Of a stretch of 64,000 bases of DNA, positions 20,776 to 32,091 are shown one piece after another. The stretch comes from Nemophila menziesii (Eukaryota; Streptophyta; Magnoliopsida; Boraginales; Hydrophyllaceae): positions 16,637,001 to 16,701,000 of the forward strand of contig JARWIR010000010.1 in NCBI GenBank assembly GCA_029959085.1, in the 5' to 3' direction. Under the pieces are notes generated by a model that saw only the letters and a list, made by a program, of their open reading frames with translations, was not told the DNA's origin and did not search any database. A program made the position numbers and the translations under genes. Every line of letters begins with the position of its first letter. Within the stretch, counting starts at the first letter, position 1.

Positions 20776-22821
20776 CGGCGGTTTTAAGGGTTCCAACCCT
20801 ATATTTTTAGCTTCTTTCATTAAGCCTACCTCTTCCGACGAATCCTAGCCTCCTACCACTCCGAAAATCATCATCAAAACAACATCATACCACCAATCCT
20901 TCCCTCTAAACATCATCGAAGATCACAATCATATCATAAATCATCCAAAATACCAAAGCTTCACACTCTAATCCGAAGTTTTCTTTCACCAAAGCTAAAA
21001 TTTATCCATTAAACCTTTCCCAAACCTTGAAATATCCATGACCCAGCTCTAAACAATCCATAATTCAAACCCAAACCTTCAAGAACACTAAAATCACAAT
21101 TTTATCCAACCCTTTTTAGGGTCTTGAAGCTTTGAGTTTGGGGTCATCAGAGATGACCATGAAGGTTAGGAAAGGTACGAAGAACATGGTGACGAAAGCG
21201 ATTTGGGTATTGAGGAAAGATTTTAATAGAGGAGATGATGCTTAGAGGGCAAGTAATAAATGAAAACGTGGGAAAATTAAAGAAGTTCGAGGTAATGAAG
21301 AACACTTTAAACGCAACCATCGATGAAGAATTCAAAACCTCAACTTGGACGCAACACCGACACCAGCCTCGCGCTGGTTCAGATACGTTTTCTTTCCCTT
21401 CTCATTTAGTGTTAATTATTTTATTGCTTTGAGTCTTTTCGAGTCGTGGGGACACGACTCATTTTTGAGTTTGGGGTGGGGTTCGTTGCCTCATCCCAGT
21501 TTTTATGTGTTTATTTGTTTTAATTGTTTTCAATAAAATAATTAGGAGTTGCGTTTGACTGTAGAAGATTTTAAATGACCCTTTTAAGCATACTTTCGAT
21601 GAATCTATGATAGTAGATAGTGGACTTTAGGGAATAACATAAAACGCACTTACAATTGCATGCGAACATAGGTAATTGATAGGAAAAATTAATGAACAAT
21701 GCAAATGAAGTAAGCTTGTACTTAAGGAATATGTTTGGTGTGTAGAACGTGAAATCCTAATTAGTAGAGAACCCACCTAGATATGAACTAAAGACAAGCT
21801 ATGTACTTAGGAAAATGATAGGGGCAGTTCTTTGTTAGCCATTTGAAACCTTTTAGCTTGTTATCCCTTATATTATAATTTTATCCGTCTTAGCCCAATT
21901 TTGAGCCTAAAGCCTTTTCTTTTGTAGCCACGATATAAGCCCATTATCCTTTAGATTATTAGGCATGACCAAATGACCCGCACTTGAATCACAACCCTGA
22001 GACTTGTCTCGAGCTTGAGTTTGGGGTGGAGGGTCCACATTTGGGAAATTACATTGGGAAGGGATTATATGTGTTTGTATTGAGGCACAAAAATGTAGAT
22101 GATATTATTATTTGTAGCCCTTTGCCGGGATTTGAAAAGAAAAAAAAATATATTATAAGAGACATGACCTTTCATATCAAAATGATGGTTATGGGTATCT
22201 TGTACAAAAAAAAAAGAGAAAATAAATGAAAAAGAAAATAAAAAGAAAGAAAGAATAAAATAAACCGGCAAAGTGGAGTATTTTTGGAAATCATCTTAGT
22301 TTTCATTGGGTTGACATGGGGACGCAACATTAGTGCGTCAATTGGGTGAGTGAGAACATTTTTTAGCGTAAACTCAAGCTCGAGGAAATTGTTGATGGTA
22401 AGTGAGGAGAGAGCCAAAAGCTCACTTCAAATTTACCAAATATACATCCATACCGTCCTTAAGCCATTATTAAAACCGTAAAGACCTCGTGATTCCTAAG
22501 TGCATAGTGAATTTATGATTCTGTTGATAGGGAATACACTAGGTGGAGCGTTCAAAGCGAGTTAGGATTAATGACCACCCTATAGCCATCATACAGAGAT
22601 GAGTACAAGTGTAACCTTCAAGCATTGCGACTTTAATTTTATGATTGAGATTATTTATGTTTGATGTTGCATGATTAGTGTATATATATGTTAGTTCTTA
22701 ATGTTTTCTATATGAGATCTATCTTTAGCATTGCTTTAGGGTTTATTGCTAGCTTCTATTTTCTCTTGCATCTACTTCACTCCCCTTGTTTTTAGTTTTG
22801 CTTTGTCGGGACAACAAAGGT

Positions 22822-22836
22822 TTGAGTTGGGGGTCT
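22822..22836 (+). promoter_or_regulatory. Element A polypurine tract
   Basis: TTGAGTTGGGGGT followed by CT directly before the 3' LTR; the plus-strand primer position. Confidence 0.75.
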
Positions 22837-24419
22837 TGATGTCTCCTTAATTGTTCTTATTTTCGACCCTTAGGAGACATCATTTTTGGTGTTTATTTAA
22901 TCAATTTAATAGACTTTTGGACTAAATATGCAATAATATGATTTTCCTCTTTTATTTCTAGCATTTTTGATTTATTAAACTTTTGCGCGTAATATTGGTA
23001 TTTTTAGTGTAAAGTTTACAGGTTTTAGATGTTAGCTAGAAGAGGAATCCGAGAAGAAAGTCAAAGATCGTGATATAGAGTCAAGACTTGAAGATAAATC
23101 CCGAAGATATTATTTTTAGAGCTGAAAATCCATTTTCCAGGCTATAGATTGCTGATTTCGAGGTGCTTAAGAGATGATTTAGCCGCTGACCTTTGAAGAG
23201 AAAACATTCCTTATCGAGTTACGGAACTTTAGCAACTGGAATGAGGTCAATCGGAGTCATAACGAAGCGGGAAAAGCCGTTTTAGTGAAGGTGTATCAGC
23301 AGTTACGGGATTTTGGGCTTAGAAATTGGGCTTGGACATTTAATTATTGATTTATTCTTAAGTCCAAGCCCTAATCCGTTTTCAACATTATAAAAGGGCT
23401 TTAGACCTCTATTTTCACACACTCTTCATATCCTTTTTCAATATACAAGATACGCTTAAGAGTCAGACACCAGAGAAGAAGCTAGAGGCAGGAAGAGAAG
23501 AAGCAAGAGCTGGAGACGGTCTATATCTCCACTTCTCAGCCAATTCAATTCCATAATTAGGTTCTTCTATTTTATTCTGTAAAACATGATGAACCTATTT
23601 GTTTCTTTAGTTTTTATCTTTTCAATTATTATGAGCTAAACTAAATTAGTGCTTGAGAACGCATAATGGGTTAATCCCAATTTGATTTCGTTTTATACAT
23701 TTGGATTTGGGATTATTATTATTTAAATCAAATTGGGCGAATTGTATTTTTCTTTAATTTGCACTTTATCTACTATTTTTGACCTGATCAATCAATGATA
23801 GGATTAGTATCTAAGCTATTCCAATTAGTGGCGATTGGATCACCTTGACGGGGGGTTTAGGTACCGAACTAGTTAATGAATGTAGGTCAGAAATTATTGA
23901 CTCTGACGAGCTTAATTAAACCTAAGGCCTATTGGGTAATTTGAACTTAAACACTTGAGAGTGGACTATAATCACCCTGACGGGGTTTGTAGCATTTGAG
24001 AGTTGCTCCTTAGTCCACCCTGACGGGGGTAAGGAGATTATAGAATCCCGACCATTACAAATTTACCAATTTGTCCCTTAACAATGTATGAAATGAATGA
24101 TAGTTAGGTAAACCCTTGCGTCTCTCAAGTACTACCTGCTCTTACTTGCGTATCACTTTTATTTATTTGCGTCTTAGTTATTTATTTACATTTTCGCATT
24201 AGTCTTTCATTCCTTAGGATTAATACAAAACCAAACAAACATATTATCTTTATTTTATTTCATAAGTGCATCAATCATTAATAGATAAGCATTGTAGTCA
24301 ACCATCCCGTCCTTGGAACGAATCTGTTTTATCAACTATATTACTTGGGACAACCGTACACTTGCGGTTGTGGTTCGATTATCATTTGCATTTATTTTAG
24401 AACACACTAAGGACCACCA
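22837..24419 (+). repeat. Element A 3' LTR (1583 bp)
   Basis: Matches 15587-17170 end to end with small differences; ends GACCACCA and is followed by the cassette of element B. Confidence 0.92.
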
Positions 24420-24720
24420 TGGTCGCGCACCACGGGTCTTATCCAGAGGCGAGAAAAAGAGAAGCCGATAGGCACGGTGCACCGCACCCCTATACTGCAC
24501 GCCCAAAACGCGTGCCACGGGGTATGCACCGCGGGTTTTTTCACAAAGCACGTGCGGACTACCCATGCACCGCACCCCTATACCGCAGGCACAAAACACG
24601 TGCCACGGGGTGCTAGCACGGGTACAAGGCAGAGGACAAAAACTTCAACAGCTGTTGCGCGCGCACTACCCCCCCGGACTACCCATGCACCGCAGGGATG
24701 CACCGCGCCAGGCGGTTTGT
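24420..24720 (+). repeat. Element B GC-rich cassette, right part
   Basis: Continues the cassette that starts near 15500. Repeated words are CACCGCACCCCTATACCGC, AACACGTGCCACGGGG and GCACCGCGGG, at least three rounds. The words differ from those in A but sit at the same place in the element. Confidence 0.75.
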
Positions 24721-26932
24721 GAAGAGATCAAGACCCAGTCAACTTCTAACCTTAAAGAGATAAACCCTAGCCTCTCCCATACAAATTTTCCAGCTCCCAA
24801 CCTTATAAAAACACCTTGAAGCTTGATTAAACCTCCACAACAAACACATCTTCTTCATCAAATTCATCACAAAACACCATTAAACACCTTCAAGATTATC
24901 AAGCTTCCAAGAATTCTTCCAAGATCCATCAAGAAACCACCTTCCTTCATCTAATCCAAGCAATAAACTCAAGATATACCAAGTTCTCTTAACTTTATTC
25001 TATCCTGGGTATAACTTGAGTTTGGGGTCAATTCAACCATGACAAACAGAACGGATGCTTTGGATTATAAGAGGAAGTGTTGTGTCCTAGGGAAGAACAA
25101 GAATTTGCCTGGTTCCACAGAAAAAGGCCATCAATCTTGATGAGCCTACTGAGAAACATGAAGAAAAGGAACCTGCACCACCACTACACAAGAAATCCAC
25201 AGCTAGGATGAAGGTACAATCAAAGCCTAAAGAAAAGACACCAATCCAAGATTAAGGTTCTTCTTCCTCTTCTCTGAATGATTCTTACACACCCCCATGG
25301 GCTATCAAACATCAATAACAAATCTATCATCTAAGAAAACAAGTCTTAGCACTATGGGAGGAAATTGCCAAGATGAATTCAACAAGGGACAAGGTAACTT
25401 TGAACATGGATATTGATAATAATTCTTCTTCGGAGAGGTACCTCGTTCTAATTCTTCTCCTTAATTAATGGTAGGCACTAGGTAGTTTAGTTTTTATTTT
25501 CATTACTTTACTGAGTCTTTTTCGAGTCTTGGAGACACGACTCACTTTTGAGTTTGGGGTGGGGTTCGTTGCCTCATCCCAATTTTTTGTATTTTACATG
25601 CTTTTCAGAAAGAATTTTTTTAGGGTTGCGTTTGACTTTAGAGTGTTTTAAATGCCCCCATCAAGCATGCTTTTTATGAATTTATGATAGAAAATAGTTG
25701 ACTTTAGGAGTTAGTGTAAAACGCACTTTGATTGCATGCAAACATGAAATAATTGATAGGAAGAATTTATGAACAATGCAAAAGAAGTAAACTTGTGCTT
25801 AAGGATAATAAGTGGTTTGTAGAACTAAGATCTAAATGAGTAGAGAACCCACTTAGGTATGAACTAGAGGCAAATTGTGTAGATAGGAAAATGATAGAGG
25901 CAGTTCTTTGTTAGCCCTTTGAATCCTTTTTGGCCTTCTACCCCTGAATTAATTTTATTCTTCTTAGCCAAATTTTTAGCCTTTAAGCCTTTCTTTTGTC
26001 GCCACATTATAAGCCAATATCCCTTTAGATTGTTAGGCATGACTATATGACACGCACTTGAATCACGATCCTGAGACTTCCTGTCTTGAGCTTGAGTTTG
26101 GGGTGGTGGGTCCACCATTATGGGAATTTATTGGGTTGGGATTTTAGAGCTTATCAATTGTGCTCGGTTATATATTTTGATGATTCACAGGTTTATGATA
26201 TTGTAACCCTTTGCCGGGGTAATAGTGAATGGAAAAGAAGCTTCGAGCTCAAGTTATGAATAGGCATGACTATGAAAAATAGCATGATATCTCAACATCA
26301 AAAAGGGAGTCATGGCTATACAAAAAGAAAAGAATTGAATAAATGATTTGAAAAGAATATATTCGGACCGGCAAAGTGGAAATTTTTAAGTGAATCATCC
26401 TTGGTGCTTATGGGATTAATTTGGGGACGCTAATTAAGCGCGTCAATTGGGTTGAGTGAGAACGTTATTCGAGTGTAAACTCAAGCTCTTGGACAGTTGT
26501 TGATGGTAAGTGAGGAGAGAGCCAAAAGCTCACTTCAAATTTACCAAATATACATACCATACCGTCCTTCAGCCTATGCTAAAACCGTAAAGACCTCGTG
26601 ATTCATAGATGCACAGTGAGTTAATAGGGAGTATTATAAGTGGAGCGTTCAAAGCAAGTAAAGATCGAGGAACACCCTATAGCCACCATCTTGAGATAAG
26701 TATTAAGCGTAACCTTCTAGCATAGTGAAATAAATTTTGGATTGATATTGTTTTGTATTTGATTTTGCATGATAAGTGTAGATGTATATTAATTCCTAGG
26801 TTAGACTATATGAGATTTGTTTTAAGTTGTGCTTTGGGAATATTTTCTAGATTCTACCTTCTGCATTCACCTAAAAGATCCTTTGTTTTTATTTTACTTT
26901 GTCGGGACGACAAAGGTTTGAGTTTGGGGTCT
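24721..26932 (+). other. Element B 3' region with PPT-like motifs, stem-loops and PPT
   Basis: A pyrimidine/CA-rich leader (24750-25010), PPT-like motifs at 25016-25028, 25548-25560, 26092-26104 and the true PPT at 26918-26932. The stem-loop before motif 3 is at 25524-25543 (one mismatch). The pair CTTTGCCGG (26209-26217) with CCGGCAAAG (26368-26376) and the AAGTGAG/CTCACTT stem at 26508-26535 are conserved from element A. Confidence 0.8.
25039..25470 (+). pseudogene. Element B remnant of the extra small ORF
   Basis: Starts MTNRTDALDYKRKCCVLGKN, 11 bases after a PPT-like motif, and is clearly the homologue of the open ORF at 32092-32571 in element C. A frameshift follows within about 30 codons (the region after LPGST); later matches such as KEKTPIQD and YTPPWAIKH appear in different frames with stops. 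Same location, same leader, same start context as in C. Confidence 0.75.
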
Positions 26933-28575
26933 TGATGTCTCCCTATTTGTTCTTATTATTAGCCCCTTGGAGACATCCTTTTAGGTGAATAAATGACTTA
27001 TTTGATAGACTTTTAGGATTAATTGATCATATTGCACATTCTCCCCTTAAAATTAACTATTTGCAGAATCTGAGCTTTTGTGCGTAATTTTGACTATTTT
27101 TAATGCAAAGTTAATCGGTTCTTGAATTTCATGAAAGACCAATCCAAGGAGAAGAAGTGATAATAAAGTCTTAGTGTATTTTAGAGTGTTAGGAAATGAT
27201 TTTGAGTCGAGTTTCTATTTTTAGAGTACACTTTCCTATTTCGTTTTCTTGATTTATTGATTTACTCTTTTAAGCATATACGGTTTAATTATTTATTTAA
27301 TGTGAAGCTTTAAAAGATAAATGGTAATTTCTTAGAGACCAAGTCAAGAAAAATATGAAAGGAAAGAAGATTTACATGGAAATAAGAAGATTTAGGAAAG
27401 ATTTATTCAAAGGAGGAAGAGATAAAGCTGCCTTTTGAAATCTGAAATTCCAGCCACGTTTTAAAGATTAAATCATAATTAAATATTGGCTAGGATTCTG
27501 GACGAATGGTCTACACCAATAGAAAGCTCTTTCCAAGACAAGCAATTTTATATATTGGAACTTCTCAAACGGATAAGTATTGAAAAAAATATGACCAAAT
27601 CAAATCAGCAGAAATCTTATCTTTCCTAGAATTTAGAGCTACGAATTTGAGAGTCCTTGACTTGTCTTCCACTCAAAGAAATTCGACCTAGGGTCCTCCA
27701 ACACCTATAAATACACCCCTTAGCCTCCTCTTCTACACACACTTCATATCATTATCAAAGAGGCTTAAGGATTCAAGTCAGAGCAAGCAGGAAGGAAGAA
27801 AGCTGAGAGCTGGAGACTGTCTATATCTCCGATTCAAAGCCAAACCCAACCTCTTGATTAGGTTTTATTATTTTCTTTCTGTAAAACATTATGTCTTTTA
27901 ATTTATTTGTTTTAGTTTTATTTTCCGTTATGAGCTAAACTTCTTAAGTGCTTGAGAATCGCTATAAGGGTTGAACTTTAATTTATTTAATTGATGCTTT
28001 CTGATTTGGGATTTTTATAATTTAATTCAAATTGAGTAATTTAGTATTGTTTGTTATCGTAAGTTAATTTCACTATATTTAATCTGATCAATTAGACATA
28101 GGTTTGAGTAATTAGGCTATTCACTTTGGTGGGGAAGTGATCATCTTGACGGGGGGGTTTAATTACTGACATAGGTAATAAACGTAAGATAGAAATTATT
28201 GATCCTGACGGACTTAGTTAATCTTATAGCCAATCGGGTAGAGAACCTGACATTCGAAGGTGGATTATGATCGCCCTGACGGGGTTTGTAACACCTGAGA
28301 ATAGCTCCTAAGTCCACCCTGACGGGGGTTAGGAGAATCTAGAATCCCGACTATTACTAGTTACTAATTTGTCCCTTAGAAGAAGCATTGATTAAGTTTA
28401 TTTTGGTAAAACCTAGCGTGACTCAAGTACTACTCTCTCATCTTTTTGTCTCTTCATATTTACTTTCTTGCATTAGTTTAATTTTAGTTTAATATTTACT
28501 TTATTTGCACTTTAGTCCTTTAATCAAAAATCAAATAAAAATCTATTTTCTTTACTTTTAATTTTCATTCAAGCA
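26933..28575 (+). repeat. Element B 3' LTR, truncated (about 1643 bp)
   Basis: Matches 10416-12036 of the 5' LTR with about 35 substitutions by eye and an additional 27 bp near 27370. The last 158 bp are missing: at 28574-28579 the LTR word CAAGCAACTAG passes into RT sequence ATAGCTAGTAG, giving a hybrid CAAGCAGCTAG. TATA box at 27706-27713. Confidence 0.9.
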
Positions 28576-29937
28576 GCTAGTAGTTATTGGGTGAGTCCAG
28601 TTCAATGCGTAAAAAAGAAGGGTGGTATCACTACCATCATGAAGGACAAAAATGAAGCTATACCCTCAAGAACCAAAGTTGGTTGGAGAGTATGTATGGA
28701 CTATCGTGAGTTGAACAAGGCGACTAGAAAAGAGCATTTTCCTCTTCCATTTATTGATCAGATGTTGGACAAGTTAGCCGGTAGAGAGTATTATTGTTTC
28801 TTAGATGGGTATTCCGGTTACAACCAAATTTGCGTAGATCCAGATGACCAACATAAAACCACATTCACATGTCCGTTTGGTACTTTTGCATACCAAAGGA
28901 TGCCTTTTGGATTATGTAATGCACCTGCTACTTTCCAACGTTGCATGACGGCAATTTTTGGAGACATGATTGATCGATTTATTGAGGTATTCATGGATGA
29001 TTTTTCAGTTTTAGGAGATAACTTCGATTATTGTTTGAAGAATCTAGAAAAAGTATTAATTAGATGCAAGGAAACCGATTTGGTCTTGAACTGGGAGAAC
29101 TGTCACTTTATGGTTCGTGAATGTATAGTGTTGGGACACAAGGTATCAAGTGCTGGTTTAGAAGTTGATCGTGCGAAGATTGAAGTTATCAAAAACTCTT
29201 CCCCTCCTATTTCTGTAAAAGGGGTAAGGAGTTTTCTAGGCCATGCTGGGTTTTATCGCCGTTTTATCAAGGACTTCTCTAAAATTTCAAAACCTTTATG
29301 TAACTTACTCGAGAAGGACACCAAATTCCTTTTTGATGAAGCTTGCATAAAGGCATTCCAAGAGCTTAAAGAGAAACTTATTACTGCGCCGATTGTGCTA
29401 CCACCTGATTGGAAGATTCCCTTTGAAGTTAAGTATGATGCCAGTGATTCTGCTATGGGTGCGGCGTTGGGTCAAAGAAAAGATGAAGTGTTCCACTCGA
29501 TTTACTATGCAAGAAAGACCTTCACCAGTGCTCAGATTAATTACACGGTAACTGAGAAGGAACTTTTAGCGGTTGTTTATGCCTTTGACAAATTTCGTTC
29601 CTATCTCCTTGGGGCGAAAATTGTTGTATTCACCGATCATTCCGCTATTAAGTACCTTAAGGAGAAGAAAGACGCGAAGCCATGGTTGACCAGATGGGTC
29701 TTATTGCTACAAGAGTTTCATTTGGAGATTCGAGATAGAAAGGGGTGTGAGAATCAGGTTGCGGATCATCTGTCACGTTTTGAAGGTTCAGAGTTGAATA
29801 GTAGTCCTGAGTTAGTTAATGAAATATTCCCCAATGAAGGTCTATTTTCTATACATGATGTTACTCCGTGGCATGCAGACATTGCAAATCTTATTGTAAG
29901 TTACAAGGAGCCACTTCACAAGATAAGAAGAGATTGA
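28576..29937 (+). pseudogene. Element C pol, right part: reverse transcriptase and RNase H
   Basis: Continues the second unit of the 1338-bp duplication from within RT ([11 protein letters not shown]). RT motifs [32 protein letters not shown] (28990-29010), [18 protein letters not shown] are intact, and here the frame runs on into RNase [35 protein letters not shown] and [11 protein letters not shown] supply the acidic D-E-D-D set. The open frame ends at a stop at 29935 because of a frameshift just before. The N-terminal 185 bases of RT region were lost at the junction with the truncated LTR. Copying of the retroelement RNA and removal of the RNA strand would be its function. Confidence 0.9.
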
Positions 29938-31159
29938 TGAGCCGTGCTAAACAATTCTTTTGGGAGGATCCTTTCCTCTACAAAGTGTGTGGAGATCAGA
30001 TGGTAAGGAGATGTATACCTGAGAAAGACGTTTTATCAGTGGTTGCTGGTTGTCACGATTCACCGTATGGAGGATATTTCAAAGGCAACCGCACAGCTTC
30101 TAAGGTACTACAATCTGGTTTTTATTGGCCTACATTACATAAGGATTGTCATGAGTATGTTAAGAAGTGTCATAGATGTTTACTGGTAATATATCCAAGA
30201 GGGATGAGATGCCGCGTAAAAACATTCTTGAAGTTGAAATATTTGATGTTTGGGGTATTGATTTCATGGGTCCTTTCGTACCATCCAATGGGAATCAATA
30301 CATCTTACTAGCTGTTGATTACGTGTCCAAATGTGTAGCGGCTGTAGCTCTACCAATCAATGATTCATGAGTAGTGAATAAATTCTAGAATTCTCATATT
30401 TCCACTAGACATGGCACACCTAGAGTTATTATCAGCGATGGAGGTTCACACTTTGTGAACAAATATCCGAAGACAGTGCTAGAGAAGAATGGGATAAGAC
30501 ATCGTGTATCTACCGCGTATCATCCACAAGACAATGGTCAAGCTGAGGTTTCAAATCGAGAGGTGAAATGTATCCTAGAGAATACTATTGGACCTACAAG
30601 AAAAGATTGGTCAATGAAGTTAGACGATGCTTTATGGGCCTATCGTATGATGTATAAAACTTCTGTTGGTGCATCTCCGTATCGTATGGTTTATGGTAAG
30701 GCTTGTCACTTACCTCTTGAACTTGAATCGGGTGCATATTGGGAGATAGCGTAGTTGAATTTAGATTCTACTTTGGCCGGTGAGAATCGGATGATGAAGT
30801 TGAATGAACTTGATGAGTTTCGGTTACATGCCTACGAAAACGCTAAACTCTATTAGGAGAACACTAAGAGATGGCATGATAACCGTATCCGTGTGAAGAA
30901 GTTTGAAGTTGGACAGAAGATCCTGAAATAAAACTCCAAGTTCAGTAATTATCCGGGAAAGTTGAGATCAAAGTATTCTGGTCCTTACGTTGTGACCAAA
31001 GTTACGCATCATGGAGCGATAGAGATTGAACACCCAATCGAGAACCGCACCTTTATGGTGAATGACCATCGATTGAAAGTTTATCATGGAGGTGAGGATA
31101 CTAATCGCATGGTGGATCCACATCCTGGGGAGGTCATGTACCTCCTAGAAGCTGAATAG
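29868..31159 (+). pseudogene. Element C integrase
   Basis: Spread over three frames. Zinc-binding N-terminus: CHDSPYGGYFKGN then [20 protein letters not shown]; the second histidine of the HHCC set is a tyrosine (GGY, relatives have GGH). Catalytic core: D in WGIDFMGPF near 30256, D in IISDGGSHF near 30433, E in [10 protein letters not shown] near 30543, a proper D,D-35-E set. The C-terminus has FEVGQKIL and a GPYVVTKV module (30980 onward) ending at 31157-31159. Frameshifts near 29915 and 30180 and stops near 30368, 30392, 30752, 30855 and 30928 inactivate it. Confidence 0.87.
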
Positions 31160-32068
31160 ATGCAAGAGGTAACCCGTCAAGCTTAACGACGTTAAACAAA
31201 AGCCATTTCACTTGTATATTAGTTTATTGCTTTATGTTTTTCAATTCCTAGTGTATAATTCTAAGTTATTGTCGAGTCATAGTGTCCACTTTTAAAAGAA
31301 ATGAGAAAGGTAATGTGTTAATTGTGCAGGAATTGAGTTTGGGGTGCTGAGGAACAAAAGAGGGAAAAATATGCTGCACTGGCTGGCTAGCCGGTCCTAT
31401 CACCGGCATGCCGATGGAGCAGAAACACGTGCCCACGGGTCCATGGCTCGGGTTATCTGCCAAGAGGGAAATAAAAATTGAATAGACACACCGGTATGCC
31501 GGTCAGATCTCCGGTATGCCGGCCAGAAGGAGAACACGTGCCCACGGGTTGCTCGACACATGTATTTTGACGGAGCGTGAATTTGCGAAGAACAACGCAC
31601 CGGCGAGCTAGTGATACCGCCGGTATGCCGGTGCCCAAAAACACGTGGACTCGGGTTCAAGGCAGAAAGTTACAAAAAGAAGGACGTCCAGCACCAGTAT
31701 GTCGGCCAGATCTCCGGTATGCCGGTCAGTATGTCGGTTTTTATGAGTTTGTTACCTTATACACTTCTTACCTTATCAAGTGCAAACCGTAGCCTCTCCC
31801 ATACGAATTTTCCAGCTCCCAACCTTATAAATAGACCTTAAAGCTTGATTAAACCTCTACAACAAACACAATAACATCAATAATTCTCTCCTCCATCTTC
31901 CATAAACACAATTTCTTCATCAAATTAATCACACTACACCATTAAACACCATCAAGCTATCAAGAATTCTTCCAATATTTATCAAGAAACCTTCTTCTCT
32001 CATCAAATCCAAGCAAGAAACTCAAGCTACACCAATCTTTCTTAACTTTATTCCATCCTTGGTGTAAC
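31160..32068 (+). other. Element C 3' region up to the extra ORF, with GC-rich cassette
   Basis: Post-stop block with TTAACGACGTTAA, PPT-like motif 1 at 31333-31345, a palindromic cassette at about 31375-31740 (CCGGCATGCCG, CCGGTATGCCGG, GGCTAGCCGG, ACACGTGCCCACGGG), and the CA-rich leader at 31800-32060. Confidence 0.75.
31375..31740 (+). repeat. Element C GC-rich palindromic cassette
   Basis: At least six CCGG(C/T)ATGCCGG-type words with ACACGTGCCCACGGG between them. It shares the CCGG words with A and the ACGTGCC words with B. Confidence 0.75.
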
Positions 32069-32091
32069 TTGAGTTTGGGGTCAAATCAAAC

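Larger units (their letters stand above)
20115..22836 (+). other. Element A 3' region (2.7 kb) with cassette, PPT-like motifs and stem-loops
   Basis: Contents in order: the shared post-stop block with GACGTTAAAC; PPT-like motif 1 at 20289-20301; the GC-rich cassette at 20338-20775; a CA- and pyrimidine-rich leader at 20815-21110; PPT-like motif 2 at 21132-21144 followed by a short ATG frame (21153-21242, 29 codons) at the position of element C's extra ORF; the stem-loop GAGTCGTG-GGGA-CACGACTC at 21441-21460 just before motif 3 (21465-21477); motif 4 at 22015-22027; the inverted pair CTTTGCCGG (22120-22128) and CCGGCAAAG (22265-22273); a stem AAGTGAG/CTCACTT at 22400-22427; and the true PPT at 22822-22836. 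No conserved long ORF. Confidence 0.8.
15587..24419 (+). mobile_element. Element A: complete non-autonomous Athila-type retrotransposon nested in B
   Basis: 8833 bp with two full LTRs of 1584 and 1583 bp that differ at roughly 20 positions by eye (near 98.7 percent), so A is younger than B. Left flank GGGTC (15582-15586) and right flank TGGTC (24420-24424) are a probable 5-bp target duplication with one change. It has a PBS, a gag-protease-tail ORF, a 2.7-kb 3' region and a PPT, and no pol. It landed in the GC-rich cassette of B. Confidence 0.92.
10416..28575 (+). mobile_element. Element B: non-autonomous Athila-type retrotransposon, host of element A
   Basis: Bounded by a complete 5' LTR (10416-12194) and a truncated 3' LTR (26933-28575) that belong to the same subfamily and are about 98 percent identical by eye, apart from a 27-bp insertion in the right one. 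It carries a PBS, one gag-protease-integrase-tail ORF, a long 3' region and a PPT, but no RT, RNase H or integrase core. Element A occupies 15587-24419 within it. The left flank ends CCAAT at 10411-10415; the matching right target copy was lost with the end of the 3' LTR. Confidence 0.9.

Noticed and set aside
21235..21536. Element A homologue of the extra small ORF
   Set aside because: Position fits, but sequence similarity is too weak to call beyond the shared leader and start region.
15582..24424. Perfect target-site duplication of element A
   Set aside because: Left GGGTC and right TGGTC differ at one base, so it is reported as imperfect.
24336..24819. Overlapping Arg/His/Pro-rich ORFs on both strands
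   Set aside because: They arise from the GC-rich palindromic cassette, which lacks stops in several frames.
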